Below are positions 22,846 through 34,246 of a DNA stretch of 64,000 nucleotides, in pieces. A model generated the notes under the pieces. That model was not told the DNA's origin, did not search any database, and saw only the letters and a program-made list of their open reading frames with translations. The stretch is from Zygnema cylindricum (taxonomy: Eukaryota; Streptophyta; Zygnematophyceae; Zygnematales; Zygnemataceae), in NCBI GenBank assembly GCA_037447655.1, contig JBBHKE010002135.1, positions 310,001 to 374,000 of the forward strand, read 5' to 3'. Every line of letters starts with the position of its first letter. Position 1 is the stretch's first letter. Both the position numbers and the translations under genes were made by a program.

Positions 22846-23734
22846 GGTAATTAATACTTCTCTTCTATAGTTAAGTTAGATTGTAAAGAGAGAGAAAGAG
22901 AGAACCAAAAGCACGCCATGGCTGCCATGTCATTTAGGATGGAGAATGAAATAGAAGGTATTTTACTATTTGTAGCAAAATACTGCCTCTAGCCGGATTT
23001 GAACCGGGGTCTATGGATTTCTACTTAGACCTTAGCCTTATCCATTAAGGCACTAGCGAAACGATATACGTATAACGTTTCACGCATATTTATATATTTG
23101 TTAAACGGGCTAATTTGCAGCAGACTCACGAAAACACACATTAATCAATTCATGCATCGAAGCGAATCAGAGTCGTATAAATACAAATGATCGGACGGCC
23201 ACAATTGTAGCCGCCACCCGCAATAAACTTTCGGCGGCCTTTGGGGATAGCGTCACGGGACGCCACGTGGCACCATACTATTGGATATTGAAGAAGATGG
23301 GAGGAGGAACCATGGCTCCTGTTTTGACTGGCGTCACTTTGAAAGCCATGTCGTACAATGGCTGTACAATAAGTACATCGCTTAATATACCTTCATGTAC
23401 TATATAGTGTTTCTATTGGACTAGGGTTTAGAAGTAGGCAGTCGTAAGTAGGCAGACCAGGACTTAGTGAAATTTAGGTACCTCTCTCTAAGAGAGCTTG
23501 TAACTATAAAGGTCATCTTTGACCAACCATAACTTACTGCTCAGGGGAGCAAATTCAGTGATTCTTTTTGCGTTTGACTCAAGGGAGTCTTGTCCTCACA
23601 GGGGTGAGAGTGGTCAGAATATTTGTGTGCCTGGGCGGCGCTTATTCAGCGGGAAAGTAGAAGGGGCAAATATTATCCTAGAGGCTTTACATAGGCTGCT
23701 CATTCTCTGGGTCAATGGAGGTCACAAACTTGTA
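22846..23734 (+). repeat. 5' LTR of element A2 (5' end lost)
   Basis: It aligns with 28103-28995 from GAGGTAATTAAT on. It contains an antisense tRNA-like cassette at 22984-23055 and four GTAC words between 23352 and 23400, just upstream of CTATATAGTG. It ends TTGTA before the primer site. Confidence 0.85.
22984..23055 (-). other. tRNA-like cassette inside the LTR (antisense)
   Basis: On the minus strand a D-arm-like hairpin (GCCT, TAATGGATA, AGGC) is followed by an anticodon-arm-like stem (GGTCTA with TAGACC) and a T-arm with a perfect B-box (GGTTCAAATCC). No acceptor stem can be paired. The D-arm resembles plant tRNA-Arg. Equivalent cassettes lie at 28252-28325 and about 4892-4957. Confidence 0.55.
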
Positions 23735-23749
23735 GGTTATGGGCCCACC
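23735..23749 (+). promoter_or_regulatory. primer-binding site, element A2
   Basis: A perfect GGTTATGGGCCCACC follows the LTR, complementary to the initiator tRNA-Met anticodon arm. Confidence 0.75.
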
Positions 23750-24955
23750 CTGTAGGGTGCCCAAATTTGATGGATAAGACTTTCTTTATTGGGAAATGAT
23801 GATGGAGGGAGAACTATTCGAGAAACACCTATGGGGCATAGTGTCCGGACAAGTTCAATGCCCACCTCCACCTGGGTTGGGAGGAACGCGTTTTTTTGGC
23901 ACCTTCGCCTCTACAGTAGGTAGAATAGCTGCCACCATCACTGAGGATGAAGACGAGGAAGGAGAGGAGATTATCATGGAAGGAGAAATGGGAGGAGTTG
24001 CAACTCAAATGACACCATTGCCGAGGGCGATACATGCAGCAACACCTCTAGCAACGGCGAAAAGGGTTCAGATCGAAAGATCGGAGTATGAAAAGTGGAA
24101 CTTCAAAGACAAGGTTGCGAAGCTCTTAATTCTTAAAAGTGTAGCAAAGGGCATTGCCATTTCCCTTATGCACGTCAAATCTTCATCTCAGATTTGGATA
24201 TCACTAGTTAACAAATATTAGAGCGGATCATTGCAGCAGCAACAGTTGGCAGAAATACAAGATTGCAGCTTATACTTATAAGGGAGGAAGCATGAATAAT
24301 TATTGCAATAATTTAGGAGCATTATTTGGAGAGCTAGATAGTGCAGGTAACTCATGGTCTGAGAGACAAAGAGTGAACACATTAATGATGAAACTACCTG
24401 AAAAGTATGAGAATATCATTAATCGATTGCAGGACATAGGAGATAGCAATTAGAATTGGGATGACACAGTGGGAATGATTTTAGTGAAAGAAAGCACCAT
24501 AGAGCTTAGGAGAGGGAGTCTAAGTGTTCAAGCATTGTGTGCAGGAGCTAATTGGCGGAAGCGTGATGAGGAGAGAGAGAAAGATCCTTATCAAAACTTT
24601 GGAGGAAGAGGACAAGGAGGTCGCAGATTTGATAGACATGGGAGAGGAACTTCTCGAGGAGGATTATGTCACTTCTGTAAGAAACCGGGACACTACATGG
24701 CAGATTGTGGCAAACTTGCAGATCTTCGACTAAAAGAGGGGCAAGGGAACTCAAGAAATGGAGGAAAAAAAAAGGCTTTCCTAACTCAAGTTCATGATGA
24801 GCAAGAGAACGAAAAAACCGAGCAGGAAGAGGAGCTTGAGGAGCTTATTCTTAATTTGAAAAACATTGAAAAGCATGTTGACATTCCACGGAGACAAAAT
24901 TGTGCTTTCGGAGGTAAGAGGGATCCACCTGAAGATGGGTGGATCATAGACTGAA
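23750..24955 (+). pseudogene. copia gag, element A2
   Basis: The pieces are 23796-24221 (MMMEGELFEKHLWGIVSG, then an acidic Glu-rich stretch, then the helical gag core KWNFKDKVAKLLIL) and 24469-24954. The latter carries a basic Arg/Gly region and an intact zinc knuckle, CHFCKKPGHYMADC (about 24668-24710), followed by the acidic linker. A TAG at 24219 and a frameshift between the pieces prevent a full gag. A gag of this type coats the RNA and forms the virus-like particle. Confidence 0.8.
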
Positions 24956-26252
24956 GGGCCTCAATGCATATGTGCAAAGAAAAAAGGTGGTTCACTAAAC
25001 TGAGAAAGATCCCAACAGTTGAGATAGAGTACGGAGATGGTAGAGTAAAACCACAAGTCTTGTTCGAACTGTTGAATTGAAGGTTCAAGTTAATGGAAAG
25101 GCCTCAATTGTAACACTCTCAGACATTCTTTACATTCCACAACTTAGTAAGAACTTGGTCTCAACAGCTGTCCTAGATGAAAAGGAGTTTGAAACAAGAA
25201 CTAGGAAAGGAATCTTCACAGCAAGCTTTGATAATGAGGTTTATTTCATAGTTGAGAAGGGCAGTCAGGAAATGTTCAGAATTGTGCTTTGTAATGAAAA
25301 GAGTGTTCTCTACTCGTGTGCAAGTGAGATGATGCTTTGGCACAAAAGGTTGGGGCATGTGCATCTAGATAGATTAAAGAAAATGAAGAAAAAGGGAATA
25401 GTGGAGGGTATTACTTTTGAGGATGATGAGACCTTTGATGATTCTAGTGGATGTGCCCAAGGGAAGATTCATAGAGTTTGATTTCCAAAATCAACCACAT
25501 ATAGGAGAGAGAAAGTATTGGATCTAATTCTCATTGATGTTTGGGGACCTGCTAGACTTGCTTCACATGGGGGGAAGAGGTGGATGTTAACTATCACAGA
25601 TGGTTGGTCTAGATACACGAAGGTATACTTTCTCAGACATAAGTCAGAGGTATTGAGATGTTTCAAAGAGTATAAAGTATGGAGTGAAAAACTACACGAA
25701 ACCTCAATAAAAGAGATAAGAAGTGATAATGGGAAAGAATACACCTCAAGGGAATTTGAAGAATATCTTAAAGAAGAAGGAATTCATCATGAGAAAACTG
25801 TTCCCTATAATCCGGAACAAAATGGAGTAGCAGAAAGAGTGAATAGAACTTTAGGAGATATGTCCAGAAGTATGTTAACTGATAAGAGGATAGGGTTGCA
25901 GTTTTGGGCGGAGTCTATGAACTATGCTAATTTCATCAAAAATAGAGTCCTAACTTCAGCAAATAAAGAGGAAACTCCGTATGAGAGGTGGACAGGAAGA
26001 AAGCTTGATTTGTCTAGTTTGAGAGTGTTCGGAAGTCAAGTCTACAGTTTGGATTCCGATAAGACTAAATGGAAGTTAGAGGGGAGAGGGAAGCCAGGAT
26101 ATCTTGTAGGATATGATGAGAGCACAAAAAAATACCGAGTGTATGACTTAAAAAAGAAAGATATAATTTTGGTAAAACACATAGTGGTGATGAATGAGGA
26201 GAAGTCCATTGATCCATTCAAATATAATAAGGAAGTCAAAATCAGATTTTAA
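24930..26252 (+). pseudogene. copia protease (broken) and integrase, element A2
   Basis: The protease reads WIID, then a TGA at 24952-24954, then RASMHMC, so the active-site D-S-G-A is destroyed. GAG-pre-integrase is open at 25077-25481 (MMLWHKRLGHVHLDRL). Integrase is open at 25518-26252 with all three catalytic residues in context: D in LIDVWGPA, D in IRSDNGKEY and E in NPEQNGVAER. Its C-terminal part includes FGSQVYSLDSDKTKWKLEGR. Single frameshifts or stops separate the pieces. Confidence 0.85.
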
Positions 26253-27974
26253 ACGGATCAGTTTTCTGACTTTGACTTTAAAAATGAAGAGAAGGAAGAG
26301 GGAAAAAAAAATCTGCAGATTTACCAAAGGAGAAGGAGGAAAGGACAACATCCGAGGCAACGCCACAATACGAAGTGGAAACCAAAGAGGAACTTGATGA
26401 GACACCGGAATTGGAAGATATGGGAGCTAAAAATCTCCCTAAACGAAACCCAAGGATGCCTTCCATACCGGCGTCCGATTTTGAAGGGGGAAGAAGAAGT
26501 AGTAAACGACTTCAAGAAAGACAAGTAAATAACCAACTCACAAAGATGTCTCACCCTGATGAACCTCAGACATACTTAGAGGCCATAAACACTCCCGAAA
26601 GTAGCCGGTGGATCACCGCTATAAATGAAGAAATGGCCTCTATCATGGAAGCCAATACATGGGAGTTAGTAGATTGTCCACCGGACCGAAAACCGATCGG
26701 ATGTTAGTGGGTTTTTAAACTTAAATTAAACCCGGATAATACCATTGAGAGGTACAAAGCTAGATTAGTTGCAATTCCTTCTCTTAGAATCCTTTTAAGT
26801 GAAGCCGTAACGAGGGATATGGAAATCCACCAGATGGATATTAAAACGGTCTTTTTGCACGGAGAGTTGGAAGAAGAGATTTACATGAGGCAACCGGAAG
26901 GATTCATGGAAAGTGAGGAAAAAAACAAAGTTTTGCAAACTGATATAATCACTCTATGGGCTTAAGCAAGCCCCACGACAGTGGAATATAAAGCTCGACG
27001 AATTTCTGACCAGTTTGGGGTATATCACAATTAGTTCAGATCACTCCATATATTTATTTGAGGATGAGGATGGAGTGATATTTATTGCTATTTATGTGGA
27101 TGATTTGTTAGTCTTAAGCAAGTCTTTAGATAAAATTAATAAACTAAAACGGGATATAAGAAGCCGCTTTGACATGAAAGATCTAGGCGAAGCAAAGTAC
27201 ATTTTGGGAATTCAAATGAAGAGAGATAGAGGGAATAGGATTATAAGACTCACTCAGAAAGAAGCAATTGGTAATATGCTAGAAAAATTTCAAATGGAGA
27301 AAGAAAACGGATGTACTACTCCCATGGATTTGAAGAAAGTGAGTGAGGGGAGTGAAGAGGGAGGAATATTGATCATAAATGATGAGATAGATGAGATAGA
27401 AAGAAGATTTATGCAAAATATCTCTTATCAGCAGATTGTAGGCAGTTTAATATATTTTATGAATTGTACCCGGCCGGATATAGCTGCAGCCGTAGGAGTC
27501 CTCAACAAGAGTCCAAATGAACCAAAAAAGAGAGACTAGGAGGCTGCCAAAAGGGTGATGAGGTATCTGGTGGGGACAAGGGAATTGTGGTTGCATTTGG
27601 GAGGGGAGTACACTGACATCACAACGAGGAGTGATTCCAGTTATGGAGATGTGCCTTTAAGGCGGTGTACGACTGGATATGGGTTGCAAATTGGATCGGG
27701 TACATGCTGTTGGAGTAGCAAGCAACAGAAAGTAGTTGCTCAGTCCACTGTGGAGGCTGAATACATGGCTTCCTGTGCTGCTACCAAAGAATTAATGTGG
27801 GTGAAATCTCTTCTTCAAGAATTTTGGTTCATGAAGACAGTAACTCAGAATGTTTTTTGTGAAAATCAAGCTGCTATCTCTATTGCAGCTAATCCGAAAC
27901 ATCACTTCAAAGCTAAGCATATGGATATTAGACTAAGCTTTTTCAAAGAGAAGGTTGAAAAAAAAAATCATTAA
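26253..27974 (+). pseudogene. copia reverse transcriptase and RNase H, element A2
   Basis: A linker and the RT start are open at 26375-26707 (EEMASIMEANTWELV), with a TAG where relatives have Lys (CKWV). About 60-70 bp coding for the segment after RYKARLVA is deleted near 26770. RT continues with MDIKTVFLHGELEEEIYM and an active site YVDDLLVL (about 27097-27120) in the open piece 27015-27539. RNase H follows at 27555-27974 with CTTGYGLQIGSGTCCWSSKQ, the STVEAEYMA motif and CENQAAISIA. It would copy element RNA into DNA, but stops and a deletion have inactivated it. Confidence 0.85.
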
Positions 27975-28094
27975 ACAGGTTCATAATAGTGATAAAAAAA
28001 TGATTGCAGACATGATGACAAAACCAGTACCTTCCCCTAAGTTGATTTATTGTAGAGAAAACTGTGTATTAAAATTGAAAAGTGGCTAAGAATT

Positions 28095-28102
28095 AAGGGG
28101 AG
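28095..28102 (+). promoter_or_regulatory. polypurine tract, element A2
   Basis: AAGGGGAG lies immediately before the 3' LTR start, the expected plus-strand priming site. The equivalent AAAGGGAG precedes the LTRs at 9620 and 15830. Confidence 0.7.
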
Positions 28103-28995
28103 TGTTGAAAAGAGGTAATTAATAGTTCACTTCTATAGTTAAGTTAGAATGTAAAGAGAGAGAAAGAGAGAACCAAAGGCACGCCATGGCTACCGTGTCA
28201 TTTAGGAGGGGGAATGAAATAAAAGGTATTTTACTATTTGTAGCAAAATATTGCCTCTAACCGGATTTGCACCGGGGTCTATAGATTTCTACTTAGACTT
28301 TAGCCTTATCCATTAAGGCACTAGCGAAACGATGTACGTATATCGTTTCACGCATATTTATCTATTTGTTAAACGGGCTAATTTGCAGCAGAATAACGAA
28401 AACACGCATTAATTAATTCATGCATGGAAGCGAATCGAAGCCTACAAATGATCGGACGGCCACAATTGCAGCCGCCACCCGCAATGAACTTTCGGCGGCC
28501 TTTGGGGATAGCGTCACGAGACGCCACATGGCACCATACTATTGGATATCGAAGAAGATGGGAGGAGGAACCATGGCTCCCGTTTTGACAGGCGTCACTT
28601 TGAAAGCCATGTCGTACAATGGCCGTACAATAAGTACATCGCCTAATGTACCTTCATGTACTATATAGTGTTTCTATTGGATTAGGGTTTAGAAGTAGGC
28701 AGTCGTAAGTAGGCAGACCAGGACTTAGTGAAATTTAGGTACCTCGCTCTAAGAGAGCTTGTAACTATAAAGGTCATCTTTAACCAACCATAACTTACTG
28801 CTCAAGGGAGCAAATTCAGTGATTCTTTTTGCGTTTGACTCAAGGGAGTCTTGTCCTCACAGGGGTGAGAGTGGTCAAAATATTTGTGTGCCTGGGCGGC
28901 GCTTATTCAGCGGGAAAGTAGAAGGGGCAAATATTATCCTAGAGGCTTTACATAGGCTGCTCATTCTGTAGGTCAATGGAGACCAAAGAATTGCA
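28103..28995 (+). repeat. 3' LTR of element A2 (893 bp)
   Basis: It starts TGTTGAAAAGAGG and ends GAATTGCA. It has the antisense tRNA-like cassette (28252-28325) and five GTAC words between 28612 and 28662, upstream of CTATATAGTG. The following bases are TTTAC, with no matching duplication on the left. Confidence 0.85.
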
Positions 28996-29190
28996 TTTAC
29001 CATCGCGCTTTTTAATAAAGTCGGACCCTTTTTTTTAACTAAGAATTTATACTAAGTGATTGTACAAATACTTACCGCCGGCTTAGTTACTACTGTCCGG
29101 ATACCTCCATCCGGTTGTTGCGTAAACACCTGCCAGCAAGTCACTTGTGATTCTCATATGAATCTCGTCCATTGACTTGATTCATGTCAA

Positions 29191-29360
29191 CCGCAACTGC
29201 GTTGTCTTGTCTGCGTGCAGCTGCATTGTTCGTCCTGGACCATATAAAAATAATAGCTGCGTTGTCCTGTCTGCGTCGCAGCTGCGTTGTCTGTACCTGA
29301 TCATATGAAAATAACCGCAGCTGCGTTGTCCCATCTAGGTCGCAGCTGCGTTGTCCCGTT
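29191..29360. repeat. short tandem repeat, about 60-bp units
   Basis: About three imperfect units each contain GCAGCTGCGTTGTC twice, separated by an AT-rich spacer (CATATAAAAATAA or CATATGAAAATAA). Confidence 0.7.
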
Positions 29361-30914
29361 CAATGTGTGACACGCGTATGTGGGTGTCGGCGCCATTTCG
29401 GAATACCTGTATTGTCCTCAAATGACGACGCGTGTCCCTGTGGAATTACGCTACACTTTACTATCTTTTTGCCGTCACACTAATTTATCTTTCTGCTTTC
29501 ACACTAATTTACTGAGACTTAAACCTTTCCAAAATAAACAACGACCTGATAGAGAAATGAACGAAATATTACTATTAGTAAACGTATCCCTACGATTATT
29601 GTGGGCGCTTGATGGAGAAGAGGCCTGATTTATTCCTTTAGGCCTTTATTCCACTAGGCGGTCCCATTAAACATGTGGAGACGTCTATTTGTAGTGTTTA
29701 CTCGTAGGGCTTTCCATTTTGTCGGGTCGGTAAACAATAGTTCGCAACTATGATTGGTGCCACGTAGGTTAGTACTCAGATTTTACAAATTAATATATTA
29801 CGTAATATTTGTATCAGCGGAAGGTAGATAATGATTCGTACAATTTTTTGTGATCAAATTTCATTTTTGAAATTGAAAATCAAAATTTCGAAACATAATG
29901 GCAAAAAGGCGACGTAAACTTTGAAGGTCAGCTGGGGCGTTACAAGGAGCGTGCGAGGATATTTCCGTCGACCTGCATACATCGTGGCGCAAGGCACATG
30001 GCCTATACAACGTGTAGGCTTCTCATCGCTTGTTCGGAGTGGATACTTTTTTTCCTTTCATGTGTACCAATGGTACTCGACCAGTGTGAAGCAACTCTCC
30101 TCAGCGAAGAGAGTTTCTTCTCACTGGATGATTCGCGCGATTGCTTCGCGGAACTAAAAAAGTGAAACATCCAACGGTCACGAATTACGCCTATAATATT
30201 AGAGAATTCTGACAGCGATCCGGTAAACATGTTTCGTCTGACAAAAAAAAAATGGTACAAATATGTACGAAAGCGCAGGTGTAAACAACCCCACTTTTCC
30301 TCTAATGGATGACCACCCTTACACTTTTAAATTGTGTGTACTAAATGTACTAAATGCCTGTGATTTGCTGCGAATATTCCTTCCATCAAATACTTCTTGT
30401 CACGCAACCATTCGACATAGTTAAGTACGAATGAGTACACTGGTTTTTCTAAAAAAAAATATTGAATTGCCAATTTTTAGAAGTATTGTGCGATTGAGAA
30501 TCGCAACGACTAATAATGAGTTGTAAACCAGCCTCGGGTCAAAGAACACCGTGAATTGCTAATTAGTGTCAAAAAATATTTAGTGTGGGGTTTTATTGCT
30601 ATTATTGGTTCTAATTAGTGTTCGAATAACAAGGACTATTTTGATTGATTAAAGAACAAAAAAAATAGTATTTCGTACTCTATATACTGTTGAAGGGCGA
30701 GAAAATAATTGCCAACAAATTAATGTACTGGACACCAATAGTGATTAAAGGGGTAATTTGACGCGACAAGACCATAAGAGGGATCATTGCACAAGACATT
30801 ACCAGCTCAACACATCCGTACCTGTTTTCCCCTAAGTCCAAAAAAACGTTTTAACATAAATAGTCACTTCGTTTAAATTGATTCAAAACGGGAGCAATAT
30901 TTCTGCTATGAGAT

Positions 30915-31113
30915 AAATGTGAGCAAACAAAGGGAAAGTGAGGGGGCGAGGAGGGGGAGAAAGGGGGAAGAGAAGAGAAGAGGGGAGTGGAGGAGAGTGG
31001 AGGGGAGGGGAGGGGATGTGAGAGGGAGGGAGAAGGAGAGGCAGAGGCAGAGGCAAAGGCAAGGGGAGATGGAGAGGGAGAATAGAAGGAAGGGGACGGG
31101 AGGGGAGTAACCC
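30915..31113. repeat. purine-rich low-complexity tract
   Basis: Nearly pure G and A on the plus strand (GGGGAGGGGA, GAGGGAGG). The Pro/Ser-rich frame on the other strand is a by-product. Confidence 0.8.
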
Positions 31114-31842
31114 GTAATATCATTCTCGATCTCATGCTTTTGGAATAGCTTCTACAGACATACCAACATTTATCCTCCCATGTATCTCTAACCCATATTA
31201 TATTATGTTATATTATTACCCTTATATGAAGTATCTGGATTTGTTGTTGTTGAAAAGTACGACTTCACGCGATACCAATTTATGCCGAGACGGACGATTC
31301 GAGGCGATATGGGACAGCAGTACCATCAGTGATATATTGGCTTCAGTGATATTGTTAGCAAACCGATATTTGACCAAGTATACACCAAAATCGGGACTAC
31401 AGTACCGATATGTGACAGGACGTCACATGTGACGATTTCCAACGGGAAATCACATGACAGAGGACAAAACCGAGTGTTCTCATTGGACACACTTTTGGAG
31501 TACACCAAGACACATGCCATTCATCCATTGGACCACAATCCACCACTCCATTAAGCACATCACCACAGATGCATTCAGAAAGGGATAAATGGGCATGTAA
31601 GGCAAGCATTTCATCAAGGCTTAAGGAATCAAAGCATAGGGCTTATGATGCACGAGAGAAGCTTTCAGAAGATAACACTTTGTCATACATCATTTAGTGA
31701 GTGCAAGAGTGTAGACTTCCAAAGACATTTCATATCATTACATTCAGTGTACAGATTAGATTAGAGAGTAGTTAAGAACTCAGCTTTAGTCTCAGTTGAG
31801 ATTAGGGATTACAAGTGTCTGAACTTCATTGTAATCTCTTTG

Positions 31843-31874
31843 GGGGATCACCTTAGCTTTCGCTAAGTGACCCC
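31843..31874. other. hairpin
   Basis: GGGGATCACCTTAGC is followed by TTTC and GCTAAGTGACCCC, a stem of 13 pairs with two single-base bulges. Function unknown. It could belong to an unidentified element. Confidence 0.5.
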
Positions 31875-32132
31875 TTGACTAGTTCTTCTATCATAAGCTG
31901 AATTGCAACTATCTCGTCTATTCTAATGTTGATGTGATTGTATCCTCTCTATTCCTCTCTCAATATCCTATCCATACCTTTGTGATCTATCTCAGTGTCC
32001 CTCTAGTGATTGCCTGCGCTAGGACAAATCTATCTGTGGCTGCGGGGGATTCCTCCGATCGCTCAGATGGTTGCCCAAAAGCAACAGTTGTCTGCTAGAG
32101 ACACAGTCTCTAGGGAAAAAGAGTATACACGG

Positions 32133-32249
32133 GATTCAAATCCCATATCCTTTTTAATTCATATTAATTAAAAAAAAAAAAAGGAAATGAAGCCCCTCTA
32201 TTACTGATTTTTTCATACATGAATAGTAAAAACGCATGGGATTTGAATC
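32133..32249. repeat. small inverted-repeat structure
   Basis: GATTCAAATCCCAT at 32133-32146 returns perfectly inverted at 32236-32249, enclosing about 90 bp with a run of A. The arms resemble a tRNA T-arm or B-box (GATTCAAATCC). Confidence 0.45.
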
Positions 32250-32343
32250 TGCTATGGTAGTTTCCTTAACATTTTCCGGTCTCTTGTTGTTGTTGTCTCT
32301 TGATTTCTGAAAGAGTCTCCCATTCGTTATCTTTGTTGTTTCA

Positions 32344-34246
32344 TTAACATTTTCCTGCCTTCGCTACACAAATTTGTTTTTTCTTAGCTTGGATCTTTAG
32401 GGCCGATAGCGTACATGCGTATCCGTTGACTTTCTTAAAAGTCCACACATTCGTGTAACACTTTGCCAAACTTGCACACGTGGCTCCTGAAGGAAAGGGT
32501 ATGGCCTTTTTATTCAGTCCCGTGCAACCGACCAGGATCGATCCCAAGTCCCCGGCATCTAAACACACCTGCATTTGAAAAACAAAAAAAAAAAAAAGGT
32601 TTTTAGGTGCTGAAAAGGTTTTTCTGCGTTTTTTTGGGGTCATTTAGAGGTTGTGAACAAGATATAGAATTGAGAAGTGAAACATGCTCTTGTTTCTATG
32701 CTTTTGAAAGAGTTAAAAACGTCATGATTGATTTTGAACGGATTTTACGGTGTTTAATAAAGGACAAAACTTTTTTTTGAGTCTTGATACCGTACCTCTG
32801 GAGTGAGACCTAAAGCAGCGTTGCTATTAAGGATTAAGCGACCGCAAAATATTCCGGGATTCAGAGTATAGAATTTCTCCACATCGCCATTCATTTTGGT
32901 TGCGATAATCGAGTTACACGTGTCCTCTGGCTGAACTTGGTACGGGAGAATACATGGGAGAGGATAGGGAGGGTCGCCTCTTCTGATGCACACCTGAGGA
33001 AGGGGAGAGAAAAAGCGGAGATAAGTCGACAAACTCACAAGGCAAGTGGTTTTCACAATGGCAATAAGGAAGTGAATGAATAGAGGATCACTTTATTTAG
33101 GACTTTTTTAGGGTTTTTTAAAGTAAAAGTTTAAAATGATACACATAGAGTTTAAGATGGGCTACAGCCGCTGCAGCAGGCCGAGGTCCAGCAGCAGTGC
33201 CGCGAGCAAAAGCGAAAGCCGCATCGGCACGACGCCGGGGCGAATAGAAAGACGCCAAGTTGTACATTGCAGTTTTCCAAATGGCAGCCATCTACGAGAA
33301 AGTACTCACGAAGTACAAACATTAATGTTTCAATTATTATTATTTATTATTTCTTTATTTTTTTGGTCTGAGGCCAGCGAGCAGGTCAGCTTTCGGTCTG
33401 CCGAACCTGTTGGTACGGTTGAAGATCGGAACAGTCGAGGTTCGGGTTGGGCGATCCAAAGCCGGAGATGTTTGTCGTCATGTTGAACATCTGCACGAGG
33501 GAGGTGCAGCTGTCGCCCTGCGAAGCGCACCACAGCCGCACGTGCGCACGCAAAATTATATAAAGAACATGAGTTTAATACGGGTTCAGTGAAAATGTCA
33601 TACACCGGACAAACATTTGGGTTGTATACAAAATGTAATGCGGCAGAAAAAAAACATATCGTAGAAAGAAGGCACGTGGCACGGTTAGAATTTTTTTTTT
33701 TTCCAGCGTACATTTTTATGCCACAAAAATGAGCAAAAGTTAAAGAGCTGACCTCAGCAGTGGAATAGGGGAGGGCGCACGTGCGAGAGGCTGTCACATT
33801 CACTACAGTGCCAACCGGGGGAGGAGCACTGCAGTTTACATCCTGCCGTACAAAAAAAATAAGACAAAAACAAGAAAAGAAAAAGAATAACAACCGAAAA
33901 ACGTTAGCCAGGCAGGTGTTCCCGAGTTTTTACAAAACTTGTCATTTTCTAGACATGCAACAACCCTTGCAAAAACCTTTAAAAACCCTTAAAAACCCTA
34001 GAAACCCTAAGTACATAAAAAATGCAAACACAACAAGTACAACACGATTTCCCCTTTCCACACTGGAAACCTCCACTTCCATGTATGTACAACAACACGT
34101 ACGGATGCCAACGGGAAACGAACGACTTACCGGATTTTGTTGCACAAAGGTGTCGTTGGGAATTCCGTACGCATTTTGGATGTCGCGACATGTGACGTTA
34201 CCATTTTCTGGCACGGTATAGGTTTGGGGACCGTCGCGAGTCACAG
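32344..34246 (-). CDS. exons 23-27: four LysM-like modules and C-terminus
   Basis: LysM1 spans exons 23-24 (34246-34131, 33842-33753): QTYTVPENGNVTCRDIQNAY, then QQNP and VNCSAPPPVGTVVNV. LysM2 is in exons 24-25 (33517-33407): CALPYSTAEGDSCTSLVQMF, then NPNLDCSDL. LysM3 is in exon 26 (32993-32796): CILPYQVQPEDTCNSI, then LNPGIFC. The fourth, more diverged module is in exon 27 (32568-32344): PSGATCASLAKCYTN, then VNGYACTLSAL, ending CVAKAGKC and TAA. LysM modules bind chitin, peptidoglycan and related GlcNAc glycans. The introns are phase 0. No GPI signal or membrane helix follows. Residues are about 959-1204. Confidence 0.88.

Larger units (their letters stand above)
22846..28995 (+). mobile_element. 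Ty1/copia element A2 with both LTRs
   Basis: This is the most complete element in the window: 5' LTR (missing about its first ten bases), primer site, gag, protease, integrase, RT, RNase H, polypurine tract and 3' LTR. The two LTRs differ at roughly one site in fifteen to twenty over the part I compared, so it is not a recent insertion. The 5' LTR lacks its TGTTG start and no target duplication is found, so a deletion removed the LTR start together with part of element B. Confidence 0.9.
28996..32343. other. intergenic region, no gene seen
   Basis: Only short, low-complexity frames occur here. It holds a short tandem repeat (29191-29360), a purine-rich tract (30915-31113), a hairpin (31843-31874) and a small inverted-repeat structure (32133-32249). 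The gene on the right ends at 32344. Confidence 0.6.

Noticed and set aside
30851-31135. 94-aa Pro/Ser-rich minus-strand frame
   Set aside because: It is a by-product of the purine-rich tract on the opposite strand.
33330-33893. 187-aa minus-strand frame as a separate gene
   Set aside because: It reads through an intron between two LysM exons (33842-33753 and 33517-33407); only the exon parts show LysM features.
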